A stretch of DNA of 53,454 nucleotides. Source: Streptomyces rubellomurinus. Its GTDB lineage: Bacteria; Actinomycetota; Actinomycetes; Streptomycetales; Streptomycetaceae. The translations under genes and the position numbers were made by a program. The notes below the pieces were generated by a model, which was not told the origin of the DNA, did no database searches, and saw nothing but the letters and a program-made list of their open reading frames with translations. Below are positions 16,383 to 23,915 of this stretch, in pieces (within the stretch, counting starts at the first letter, position 1; each line of letters starts with the position of its first letter). The stretch spans positions 1-53,454 of the forward strand of contig NZ_JZKH01000053.1 of NCBI RefSeq assembly GCF_000961885.1, given 5' to 3'.

Positions 16383-17494
16383 GCGGCGGCGTGGCACTCA
16401 CCCTCAAGCAGCGCGCCGTCCGCACCCGCTCGCTGCCCCCGCTCGGCGGGGACGCCCCCGGCCTGCTGCTCGCGGCGGCCGGGGTGGCCGCCGCGATCGG
16501 CGTCCACGCGGCCGTGCCGGCCGTGCCCAAGCTCACCGCGGCCGTCGTGCTCGGCATGGCGGCCGCCCACCTGCCCGGGCTGCGTCCGGTGGTGCGCGGG
16601 GTCGCCCGCCCGGGGCTGTCCCTGGCCGGGAAGCGGCTGATGCGCCTGGGCATCGTGCTGCTCGGGCTCAAGCTGAGCCTCGGCGACGTGCTCGGCCTCG
16701 GCTGGGCCACCGTCGCCATGGTGCTCGCGGTGGTCGCCGCGACCTTCACCGGGACGCTGTGGCTCGGGCGCCGGCTCGGCCTGCCCGGCGACCAGCCGCT
16801 GCTGGTCGCCACCGGGTACTCGATCTGCGGCGCCTCGGCGATCGGCGCGGTCAGCCAGGCGGCCGGCAGCGACGAGGAGGACGTGGCGTCGTCGGTCGCG
16901 CTGGTCACCCTGTGCGGGACGCTGGCGATCGCCGTACTGCCGCTGCTCCAGCAGCCGTTGGGGCTCGGCGACGTGGAGTTCGGGCGGTGGGTCGGCGCGA
17001 GCGTGCACGACGTCGGGCAGGTCGTCGCCACCGCGCAGAGCGGCGGGGCGGGGGCGCTGCGGGAGGCCGTCCTGGTCAAGCTGATGCGGGTCGTGCTGCT
17101 GGCGCCGCTGGTCGCCGGGGTGGCCGTCGCGGTGCGGCGGCAGGCCCGGTGGGTGAAGGGCCGGGCCGCCGACGCCGGGACCGAGGCCGAGGGCGGGGCC
17201 GAGGGCGGAGCCGGGTCGGCGAAGGCGGGTGCGCGGCCGCCGATCGTCCCGCTGTTCGTGGCCGGATTCCTGGCGATGATCGTGCTGCGCACCACCGGGG
17301 TGCTGCCCGAGCGGGCGCTGGGCCTGGCCGGGGACGCCCAGGAACTGCTGCTGGCCGCCGCGCTGTTCGGGCTCGGCAGCGCCGTGCACCTGCCGACCAT
17401 GATCCGCACCGGCGGGCGGATCGCCCTGCTCGGGCTGGCCTCCTGGGTGGTCGTCGCGGGCGTTTCGTACGCGGGAGTGCTGGTCACGACCTGA
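16379..17494 (+). CDS. YeiH family putative sulfate exporter
   Basis: A 371-residue membrane protein with about ten helices and the UPF0324/YeiH landmarks: KLTAAVVLGM, LMRLGIVLLGLKLSLGDV, ATGYSICGASAI, GASVHDVGQVVA and VKLMRVVLLAPL. An Ala/Gly/Glu-rich insert (about residues 265-285) breaks the last cytoplasmic loop. The GTG at 16379 overlaps the dioxygenase stop (GTGA). The family is described as putative sulfate or sulfite exporters on the basis of its links to sulfur genes, and this operon supports that. It ends before the hairpin pair at 17523-17561. Confidence 0.85.
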   Translation: MSGGVALTLKQRAVRTRSLPPLGGDAPGLLLAAAGVAAAIGVHAAVPAVPKLTAAVVLGMAAAHLPGLRPVVRGVARPGLSLAGKRLMRLGIVLLGLKLSLGDVLGLGWATVAMVLAVVAATFTGTLWLGRRLGLPGDQPLLVATGYSICGASAIGAVSQAAGSDEEDVASSVALVTLCGTLAIAVLPLLQQPLGLGDVEFGRWVGASVHDVGQVVATAQSGGAGALREAVLVKLMRVVLLAPLVAGVAVAVRRQARWVKGRAADAGTEAEGGAEGGAGSAKAGARPPIVPLFVAGFLAMIVLRTTGVLPERALGLAGDAQELLLAAALFGLGSAVHLPTMIRTGGRIALLGLASWVVVAGVSYAGVLVTT

Positions 17495-17522
17495 CCGGGG
17501 CGTACGGGCGGCTCCGCTATTG

Positions 17523-17561
17523 TCGGGCGGGTACCCGGTCGGGCGTACCCGCCCGACCGGG
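17523..17561 (+). terminator. two mutually exclusive hairpins between the exporter and SpeE-like genes
   Basis: Hairpin A pairs 17523-17534 with 17545-17556 (12 bp, 10-base loop). Hairpin B pairs 17534-17545 with 17550-17561 (12 bp, TACC loop). They share bases and cannot both form. A -10-like TATTGT sits at 17518-17523. Hairpin A may end the upstream operon; hairpin B would lie in the leader of the next gene. Confidence 0.5.
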
Positions 17562-17594
17562 AGCCCCTGCACCCGAGTTCGCCGAGGAAGCCGG

Positions 17595-18308
17595 ATGACG
17601 ACCGCACTGCCCGAACGCAACGGCGACGACGCCGTCGTGACCCTCGACCGCCGGGAGGGCCCGTACGGCGAGGCGGTCCTGCGGCAGCGCGGGCAGCACT
17701 ACGAGATCATCGTCAACGGCTGCTTCCTGATGGACACCGTGGACGGCCGCTCCGAGCGGCTGCTGATCCAGGCGGCGCTGGACGAGCTGGAGCGCACCGG
17801 CGGCGGTGCCGAGCGGCCCTCGGTGCTGATCGGCGGCCTCGGCGTCGGATTCTCGCTCGCCTACGCGGCGGCCGAACCGCGCTGGGGGCGGATCGCTGTC
17901 GTCGAGCGGGAGAGCGCGATCATCGACTGGCACCGCGGCGGGCCGCTCGGCGCCTTCTCCGGCGGCGCGCTGGGGGACGAGCGGGTCGCGGTGCTCCACA
18001 CCGACCTGCTGGAGTACTTGGCGGCGGAGGACGGCGAGCGCTTCGACGCGCTCTGCCTCGACATCGACAACGGGCCGGACTGGACCGTCACCGACTCCAA
18101 CGACGGGCTGTACGGCGCCGACGGGCTCGCCGCGCTCTGGCGGCGGCTGCGGCCGGGCGGGGTGCTGGCGGTGTGGAGCGCGCAGCCTTCGAGCGCCTTC
18201 GAGGAGGCGCTGCGCGCGGCGGGCTTCGCCGACGTGGTGACGCACGAGATCCCGGTCAGCCGGGGCGTGCCGGACGTGGTCCACCTGGCCCGGAGGGTCG
18301 CCGACTGA
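17595..18308 (+). CDS. spermidine synthase-like (SpeE-fold) methyltransferase-superfamily protein
   Basis: A 237-residue protein with the Rossmann core of the spermidine synthase family: VLIGGLGVGFSLAYA for the AdoMet/decarboxylated-AdoMet loop, IAVVERESAIIDW for strand 2, and ALCLDIDNGPDW for strand 4. The short form lacks the full N-terminal beta domain and the complete YHE gate of true polyamine aminopropyltransferases. It may therefore act on another substrate or be non-catalytic. ATG 17595 follows GAGGAAGCC. It is monocistronic, ending at an A/T-rich terminator. Confidence 0.75.
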   Translation: MTTALPERNGDDAVVTLDRREGPYGEAVLRQRGQHYEIIVNGCFLMDTVDGRSERLLIQAALDELERTGGGAERPSVLIGGLGVGFSLAYAAAEPRWGRIAVVERESAIIDWHRGGPLGAFSGGALGDERVAVLHTDLLEYLAAEDGERFDALCLDIDNGPDWTVTDSNDGLYGADGLAALWRRLRPGGVLAVWSAQPSSAFEEALRAAGFADVVTHEIPVSRGVPDVVHLARRVAD

Positions 18309-18429
18309 GCTGAACCCGGCTGCTGCCGGGGGGAGTTGGCGAGTCGTCGGCCCTCCTCGGCGGTACGGGTGTCGGTCGCGCGCGAACGGAGAGCGGCGAA
18401 CGGCGAACAGAGTTCAGCCGACAACTTTC

Positions 18430-18471
18430 AGCGAACAGATAACAGATGTTGAAATCTGTTATCTGTTCGCT
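18430..18471. terminator. A/T-rich 18-bp inverted repeat terminator
   Basis: A perfect 18-bp inverted repeat (18430-18447 with 18454-18471, loop GTTGAA) is followed by a T-rich run on the plus strand. It is strikingly A/T-rich for this genome and lies between convergent genes. Its arm (GCGAACAGATAACAGAT) recurs in imperfect form at 38653-38708. The rest of the 204-base gap has short GCGAAC repeats and no gene. Confidence 0.75.
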
Positions 18472-18512
18472 GTTTGTTGTTTCTTGTTCCCTGGCCCCCG
18501 GGGGAGCCGGGC

Positions 18513-20357
18513 TCAGCCGAAGGGGCGGTGCTCCGGCGTCCGGTCCGCCTCGGCCTCGGCCGTGGGCTCGTCCGGCGGGGTGAGGGGCATCGTCGGCGGA
18601 GCGAAGGGGTCGAAGTCCGGCGGCGGGATCATCACGGGCGTGCCCTTGCGCGGCTTCGGCTCCTCGTCCTCGGCGGCCTCCGCCACGGCCTCGGCCGGTG
18701 CCGGGATGCGCGGCGGGGTGCTGGGCGGCGGCGGGACGGCCGGGCCGTCCGAGGCGACGGTGGTGCCGAACGGGTCGCGCGGCTGCTCGGCCGCGACCGT
18801 CGTGCCGAACGGGTCGGGGGCCGCGCCCGCTCCGGCGGCCGCCGCGGGCTCGGCGGCCGGGGTGAGGGGCATGGTGGGCGGGGCGAAGGGGTCGAAGTCC
18901 GGCGGGGGGATCAGGACGGGGGTGCCCTTGCGTGGCTTCGGCTCCTCCTCGACGACCTCGACGGCTTCGGCGACGGCCTCCTCGGCGACCGCTGCGACCG
19001 CCTCGGCGGCGGGCTCCGGGCTCGGCGCGGGGGTGGGCCGCGGGGCCGGCTCGGGTTCGGCGACCGGGGCGAAGGGGTTGAAGTCCACGGGCGGGGCACC
19101 GACCGGGGCGGCCGGCACCGGGTCGATCACCGGGTCGATCACCGGGTCGGTCGCCGGCGCGGGAACGGCGGCGGGAGCGGGCCCGGCCGCCGGCCGTACC
19201 GCCTCCCCGTCCCAGCCGAACTGGATGCTCTTCAGCAGTTCCGCGAACGCCCCGGTGTACAGCTCCCAGTCCTCCGGCCGCGCCGTGGACAGCTGGACGC
19301 AGAGCACGGTGCCGCCGTCCGGCAGCGGCACGAAGGCCTCGACCACCGAGGTGACGACCCAGCGCCGCTGCCCGTCCGCGGCGAGCGGCGCGGGCACCGG
19401 GACGGTCCGCGCCTCGACCAGGACGGCCGCCGGCCCGGCCGGCAGCAGGACCGTCCACACCTCGGCGTGCCGCCGTACGGTGGCCAGTTCGGTGGCGAGC
19501 CCGGTGATCGGCAGCGGGTGCCGGGCGAGCGAGACGACCAGCGCGGCGTCCGTGGCGCGCCCGTCCGACTCCAGGGCGCAGACGCCCGCGTAGGCCGTCC
19601 CGGAGTCCTGGAACAGGTCGGCGAGGGTGGCGGTGATCACCGCGAAGTCGCGGCGCGGCTCCGGGCCGGCGCCGCCGAACAGCTCGTCGGCGACCTCGCC
19701 CAGGTGTCCGGTCAGCTCCTCGGCCGCCGCGAGCGCGGCCGGGTCGGCTGCGGCCGTGCCGGGCCGCCGGGCCGGGACGGTCCGGGCGGTGGCCCCGGCG
19801 GGCCCGCCCGGGGAGGTCAGCGCGTGGAAGCCCGGCGGGACGACCAGCCGGACCTCGGCGCCCGCGCCGGTGGGCAGTTCGACGGGCTGCCGGGTCTGCT
19901 GCCCGGCCGCCAGCGCGGCCAGCGCCGGGGTGAACGGCGGGCGCAGCTTGGCGTCGGCGAACTCGCCGGTGACCGGCAGCTGGAACAGCGCGGCCGAGGT
20001 GGTGCCCCGGTCGGCGATGGCCCCGCGCACCGCCCCGCCGCCGTAGCGCTCGTGCAGGTCGGTGGTGGCCCGGTCGGCGAGGCGGGCGCCGCTGCCGGGG
20101 CGGGCCGTCCCGGCGGTGATCACCGTGCCGAGCCGGTCGAGGGCGGTGTGCACCGGCCCGTTGGGGGCCAGCGGGAGCCCGAACAGGGCCTCGGCGGCGG
20201 GGTGGTGGGCCTCGCGCAGGGCGGTCAGCGAGGCCGCCGGGTGGCGGGTGGTGCGGTGGTCGAACAGGGCGTCGGTGAGCGTGCCGAGGGTCGCGCAGAC
20301 CTGTTCCGCGGCCGCGAAGGGGTTGGCCTCCGGGCTGAACTGGACGTCCTGGGTCAC
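18513..20357 (-). CDS. protein of unknown function with a repeated PPPDFDPFAPPTMPLT tail
   Basis: About 614 residues with no family I can name. The first 390 or so residues are globular. The segment ending ARPEDWELYTGAFAELLKSIQFGW resembles the closing helix of PsbP/LpqN-like domains, but that is a loose impression. The C-terminal 200 residues are Pro/Ala/Glu-rich and contain two copies of KGTPV-x-IPPPDFDPFAPPTMP (477-499 and 571-593), two of DPFGTTVA, and one DFNPFAP. Such repeats look like peptide-docking motifs on a disordered arm. No signal peptide or membrane helix is seen. The GTG at 20357 is chosen because codons further upstream look non-coding; its ribosome-binding site is weak. Confidence 0.7.
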   Translation of the reverse strand: MTQDVQFSPEANPFAAAEQVCATLGTLTDALFDHRTTRHPAASLTALREAHHPAAEALFGLPLAPNGPVHTALDRLGTVITAGTARPGSGARLADRATTDLHERYGGGAVRGAIADRGTTSAALFQLPVTGEFADAKLRPPFTPALAALAAGQQTRQPVELPTGAGAEVRLVVPPGFHALTSPGGPAGATARTVPARRPGTAAADPAALAAAEELTGHLGEVADELFGGAGPEPRRDFAVITATLADLFQDSGTAYAGVCALESDGRATDAALVVSLARHPLPITGLATELATVRRHAEVWTVLLPAGPAAVLVEARTVPVPAPLAADGQRRWVVTSVVEAFVPLPDGGTVLCVQLSTARPEDWELYTGAFAELLKSIQFGWDGEAVRPAAGPAPAAVPAPATDPVIDPVIDPVPAAPVGAPPVDFNPFAPVAEPEPAPRPTPAPSPEPAAEAVAAVAEEAVAEAVEVVEEEPKPRKGTPVLIPPPDFDPFAPPTMPLTPAAEPAAAAGAGAAPDPFGTTVAAEQPRDPFGTTVASDGPAVPPPPSTPPRIPAPAEAVAEAAEDEEPKPRKGTPVMIPPPDFDPFAPPTMPLTPPDEPTAEAEADRTPEHRPFG

Positions 20358-20497
20358 CTGGTGAGCCCCCCGCTCTGCTGCGTCTGTCGTCGGTGGTTCG
20401 GGTCGGAGCGGTCGCGCCCGGGGTGGCGTGCCGTCGGATCCCCGCCCATTCCTATCAGAGGCCGCCACCCGGGTTGAACCGCAGGATCACCCGATGA

Positions 20498-21355
20498 TCA
20501 TTCGACGGCGGTCCCGGCGCCGCCCTCGGTGGCCCGCGGGCCTGCCTCGGCCCCGGTGGCGGTGGCCAGCGCGGTGACCGCCTCCGGGAGGCCGGGGACG
20601 GCGAACAGGCCGGCGAGGTCCCGCACCAGGCGCCCGGTCGGGCCGTCCGGCCGCTCGTCGGCGAAGAACCCGGCGAGTTCGGCGGCGAGTTCCGGCTCCC
20701 GGGCGGCCGTGAGGGTGAGCGCCGCGACGAACTCCTGCACCAGGTGCAGCTGCAGGTCCTCCAGCGGCACCGAGCGCTCGGACAGCCACTCCAGCGAGGT
20801 GATCTCCGCGTTGGCGATCCAGGCCCGGACGGCCAGCCGCAGGCCGGGGCTCGGCGCGGGGAGCGCCAGGTGGGCGAGGATCTGGTCGTGCGCGGCCCGG
20901 CGGACCTCGTCGATCACCGCCGAGGTGCCCGCGCTGGCCGCCACCGAGCCGCCGCGCAGCAGCGCCGCGAAGCCGGGCCCGTGGCTGTGCACGAAGTCCA
21001 GGTAGCGGCCCATCACCCGGTACAGCCGCTCGGACAGAGGCCCCTCCATCGGTTCCTCGAAGCGGGCCGACAGCTCCTGCCCGGCCCGCCGCAGGGACTC
21101 CTCGTAGATCGCCTGCTTGCCGGGGAAGTAGTGGTAGACCAGCGGCCGGGAGGCGCCCGCGGCGGCGGCGATGTCGTCGATCGACACCTCCTCCGGCGGG
21201 CGCCGGCTGAACAGCTCCAGGGCGACGGCGATCAGCTGTTCGCGCCGCTCGTCCACGCTGAGGCGCCGGCGCGGCCGCTCGCCGGTCGCGCCCCGGTCGG
21301 CTGCGGAGGTCCGTTCGACGCGGTCGGCCGTCGGCGACGGCGTACGGGAGGCCAT
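20498..21355 (-). CDS. TetR family transcriptional regulator
   Basis: A 285-residue regulator. An Arg/Thr-rich head of about 30 residues is followed by a TetR DNA-binding domain: RREQLIAVALELFSRR then SIDDIAAAAGASRPLVYHYF. A helical ligand-binding domain follows. ATG 21355 is used. A -10-like TATAGG at 21366-21371 (minus strand) would give a transcript starting at or very near this codon, so the message may be leaderless. Ligand and targets are unknown. A near-perfect palindrome just upstream is a candidate operator. Confidence 0.9.
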   Translation of the reverse strand: MASRTPSPTADRVERTSAADRGATGERPRRRLSVDERREQLIAVALELFSRRPPEEVSIDDIAAAAGASRPLVYHYFPGKQAIYEESLRRAGQELSARFEEPMEGPLSERLYRVMGRYLDFVHSHGPGFAALLRGGSVAASAGTSAVIDEVRRAAHDQILAHLALPAPSPGLRLAVRAWIANAEITSLEWLSERSVPLEDLQLHLVQEFVAALTLTAAREPELAAELAGFFADERPDGPTGRLVRDLAGLFAVPGLPEAVTALATATGAEAGPRATEGGAGTAVE

Positions 21356-21374
21356 GCGCGCCACCCTATAAGGC

Positions 21375-21390
21375 GGGCGCTCGAACGCCC
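21375..21390 (-). promoter_or_regulatory. candidate TetR operator
   Basis: GGGCGCTCGAACGCCC is a 16-bp palindrome with one mismatched pair, about 20 bases upstream of the TetR start and next to its -10-like box. TetR autorepression sites are usually placed this way. Confidence 0.4.
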
Positions 21391-21415
21391 ATGCGGCCGC
21401 GGGCCCGGCGCCCGG

Positions 21416-21940
21416 TCAGCCGGCCCGCAGCTCCAGGTAGCGGCGGTAGGCCTCCACGCCGTCCGGGACGAAGGCGTCCCGGGCGAGTCGCTCGGCGAGC
21501 TCGGCGTGGGTGATCCAGTCGTGCCAGGCGACTTCGGACACCTGCGGGGAGACCGGGCCGTCCCACTCGGCCTCATACGTGTCGCACCACCAGGACAGGC
21601 CGGCCGCGTCGTCCCGGTAGAGGAACTTGAAGAGCGGGCGCGGGGCGATGCCCGTCACGCCCAGCTCCTCCTGGGCCTCGCGGACGGCGGCGTCGGCGTA
21701 GGTCTCGCCGGAGCCGACGACTCCGCCGACGAACATGTCGTAGGCGCCCGGGGCGAACAGCTTGGTGTCGGTGCGGCGGTGGACGAAGATCCGGCCGTGC
21801 GGGTCGCGGACCAGGACGAAGACGCACCGGTGGGTCAGACCCTGCCGGTACACCTCCCCGCGCAGGGCGGTCCCGACCACCCGGTCCTGTTCGTCGACGA
21901 CGTCCAGCAGTTCTTCGGAAGGGTTGCTCATGATCGACAC
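21416..21940 (-). CDS. NUDIX hydrolase
   Basis: A 174-residue NUDIX protein with a canonical box G73-x5-E79-x7-R87-E88-x-x-E91-E92-x-G94. This binds the catalytic metal for cleavage of a nucleoside or prenyl diphosphate. The order of segments (LLDVVDEQDRVVG, THRCVFVLV, IFVHRRTDTK) is like the YfcD/isopentenyl-diphosphate isomerase-type branch, so an IDI-like substrate is possible but not proven. GTG 21940 is 7 bases from GGAAA; ATG 21931 is the alternative start. It is divergent from the serine hydrolase gene, across a 80-base gap with a GGTTTCC/GGAAACC inverted repeat (21946-21982). Confidence 0.88.
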   Translation of the reverse strand: MSIMSNPSEELLDVVDEQDRVVGTALRGEVYRQGLTHRCVFVLVRDPHGRIFVHRRTDTKLFAPGAYDMFVGGVVGSGETYADAAVREAQEELGVTGIAPRPLFKFLYRDDAAGLSWWCDTYEAEWDGPVSPQVSEVAWHDWITHAELAERLARDAFVPDGVEAYRRYLELRAG

Positions 21941-22020
21941 GTTAAGGTTTCCGGGCCCGATTCGTAGGACGATCGGGAAACCATGACCTGGTCAGGAAAA
22001 CGAGCTGAGGGCGGCGCGCT

Positions 22021-23241
22021 GTGGTGCAGATCTGGGGCGGGACGGCCGAGGGCTTCGAGCCGGTACGGGCGGCCTTCGCGCGCAACTTCGCCGAGTACGG
22101 CGAGCTGGGCGCGGCCTTCGCGCTGTACGTGCGCGGCCGCAAGGTGGTCGACCTGTGGGGCGGCGACGCCCGGCCCGAGGTCGGCGGGCGGCCCGCGCCG
22201 GCCGTCCCCTGGACGGCGGACACCGCACAGGTGCTGCGCTCGGTCACCAAGGGCCTGACCGCGACCGTCGCGCTGCTGCTGGCCGAGCGCGGCCAGCTGG
22301 ACCTGGACGCGCCGGTGGCCTCGTACTGGCCGGAGTTCAAGGCGGAGGGCAAGGGCGAGATGCCGGTGCGCTGGCTGCTCTCGCACCAGGCCGGCCTGCC
22401 CGCGCTGGACGAGCCGCTGCGGCTGGAGGACGTGCTGACCTGGGAGCGCGCCGCGGCCGCCGTCGCCGCGCAGGCGCCCGCCTGGGAGCCCGGCACCGCG
22501 CACGGCTACCACCCGTACACCTTCGGCTGGCTGGTCGGCGAGGTGGTGCGGCGGGCGAGCGGCCGCAGCGTCGGACGGTACTTCGCCGAGGAGATCGCCC
22601 GCCCGCTCGGACTGGACCTGTGGATCGGCCTGCCGGCCGCCGCCGAGGCCCGGGTCGGCCGGCTGGTCGACCTGCCCGCGCCCGAGGCGGCCCGCAGCGG
22701 CCCGAGCGGGCTGCGGCTGCGCCCCAAGCAGTCCGTCCGGGACGCCTATCAGGACCCGACCTCGCTGACCGCCCGCTCCTTCGCCTCGGTCGGCCCCACG
22801 GTGGACCTCAACGACCCGGCGGTGCACGCCGCCGAGATCCCCGGGGGGAACGGCATCGGCACCGCCCGCTCGCTGGCCCGCTTCTACGCGGCGCTGATCG
22901 GCGCGGCCGACCGGGCGGACGGCTCCGGCGCGCTGCTGCCGCCGCTGCTCGGGCCCGAGGTGCTGAGCCGCGCGCTCGGCCCGGCGGTGAGCGGCCCGGA
23001 CCGGGTGCTGATCGTCAACTCCACCTTCGGCCTGGGTTTCTGGCGGCACGGCCCGACCGCGCCGATGGCCTCCCCGGCGAGCTTCGGCCACCCGGGCCGG
23101 GGCGGCTGCCTGGGCTTCGCCGACCCGGACCTCGGGCTGGGGTTCGGCTACGTCACCAACGGCATGCAGCCGGGCGTCACCGGGGACGTGCGCTCGCGCA
23201 ACCTGATCCGCGCGGTGCGGGGGTGCCTGGGGCTGTCCTGA
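22021..23241 (+). CDS. serine hydrolase, class C beta-lactamase/EstB-like
   Basis: A 406-residue member of the beta-lactamase-related serine hydrolase family. The S-x-x-K nucleophile motif is SVTK (RSVTKGLTA), and YHPYTF supplies the Y-x-x catalytic tyrosine. The late FGHPGRGGCLGF corresponds to the H/K-T-G position. No signal peptide is seen, so it is probably a cytoplasmic esterase or lactamase-like enzyme (EstB, LovD type) rather than a secreted beta-lactamase. It starts at GTG 22021, preceded by GAGGGCGGCGC. The substrate is unknown. The stop codon lies inside the first unit of a 20-bp tandem repeat. Confidence 0.87.
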   Translation: MVQIWGGTAEGFEPVRAAFARNFAEYGELGAAFALYVRGRKVVDLWGGDARPEVGGRPAPAVPWTADTAQVLRSVTKGLTATVALLLAERGQLDLDAPVASYWPEFKAEGKGEMPVRWLLSHQAGLPALDEPLRLEDVLTWERAAAAVAAQAPAWEPGTAHGYHPYTFGWLVGEVVRRASGRSVGRYFAEEIARPLGLDLWIGLPAAAEARVGRLVDLPAPEAARSGPSGLRLRPKQSVRDAYQDPTSLTARSFASVGPTVDLNDPAVHAAEIPGGNGIGTARSLARFYAALIGAADRADGSGALLPPLLGPEVLSRALGPAVSGPDRVLIVNSTFGLGFWRHGPTAPMASPASFGHPGRGGCLGFADPDLGLGFGYVTNGMQPGVTGDVRSRNLIRAVRGCLGLS

Positions 23242-23320
23242 GCCGTCCTGAACCGACCTGAGCCGTCCTGAACCGACCTGAGCCGTCCTGAACCGACCTG
23301 AGCCGTCCTGAACCGACCTG
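23241..23320. repeat. 20-bp tandem repeat, four perfect copies
   Basis: AGCCGTCCTGAACCGACCTG is repeated four times without change, directly after the serine hydrolase gene. Each unit is two related 10-mers. Degenerate 10-mers extend to about 23350 and one precedes at 23231. Confidence 0.9.
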
Positions 23321-23370
23321 AACGGTCCTGAAGGTCCTGAACGGTCCTGGAGGGCCCTGCGGCCGGGGAG

Positions 23371-23697
23371 TCAGGCCTGGCCGGTCTCGAAGCGGCTGAT
23401 CCTTCCGCCGCTGGTGACCGTGAAGCGCCAGGCGGTGCGCATCTCGCCCCAGGTCTCGTTGCGGAAGTTCGCGACCAGCGCGCGGCCGCCGTCCGCCTCG
23501 GTCTGGACCTCCATGTGGCCGTGGGAGCCGAAGATCTCCCGGTCGATCCAGGGCAGCAGGTCGCGGTCGGAGCCGTCGTCGGACATGGTCGCGTCCGGGG
23601 CGAGCAGGGCGAGGAAGGCGTCGCGGTCGTTCGCGTTGATCGCGGTGACCAGGGCGCGGACGGTCGGGTCGGAGAGCTTGGCGGGGGCGATGGTCAT
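23371..23697 (-). CDS. NTF2-like/SnoaL-like small protein
   Basis: A 108-residue cone-fold protein. The pattern VRALVTAINANDRDAFLALLAPDATMSDDG at the start and WRFTVTSGGRISRFETGQA at the end is typical of NTF2-like, SnoaL-type domains. No catalytic Asp/His pair is obvious, so it may bind a small hydrophobic ligand or be an orphan enzyme. The ATG at 23697 follows GGGAGTCCCG. It is monocistronic. The 218-base gap upstream contains the aldehyde dehydrogenase terminator and no other gene. Confidence 0.82.
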   Translation of the reverse strand: MTIAPAKLSDPTVRALVTAINANDRDAFLALLAPDATMSDDGSDRDLLPWIDREIFGSHGHMEVQTEADGGRALVANFRNETWGEMRTAWRFTVTSGGRISRFETGQA

Positions 23698-23856
23698 CGG
23701 GACTCCCTGGGTGCGGAGGGGACGGGAGTCCCTGTTTAGGGCGTTCGCGGGGGCCGTCCGGGCATGTCGGCGGCGCGTCGGCAAAATCACCGGATTGATG
23801 TGCTTGGATCCCGAATCGGGTGATTTCGCCCTGCGGGCCCGCCACGGGGAGTGGCG

Positions 23857-23892
23857 GTGGAGCGGGAGGTCCGTTCGGGCCTCCCGCTCCAC
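23857..23892 (-). terminator. hairpin terminator after the aldehyde dehydrogenase gene
   Basis: A 16-bp stem with one G-U pair (23857-23872 with 23877-23892) and a GTTC loop lies about 25 bases past the dehydrogenase stop on the minus strand. Confidence 0.75.
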
Positions 23893-23915
23893 TCCGTTCC
23901 GTCCGCCGGCGGCCG

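Noticed and set aside
23241..23320. CRISPR array
   Set aside because: The 20-bp units are contiguous with no spacers, and no cas gene is present.
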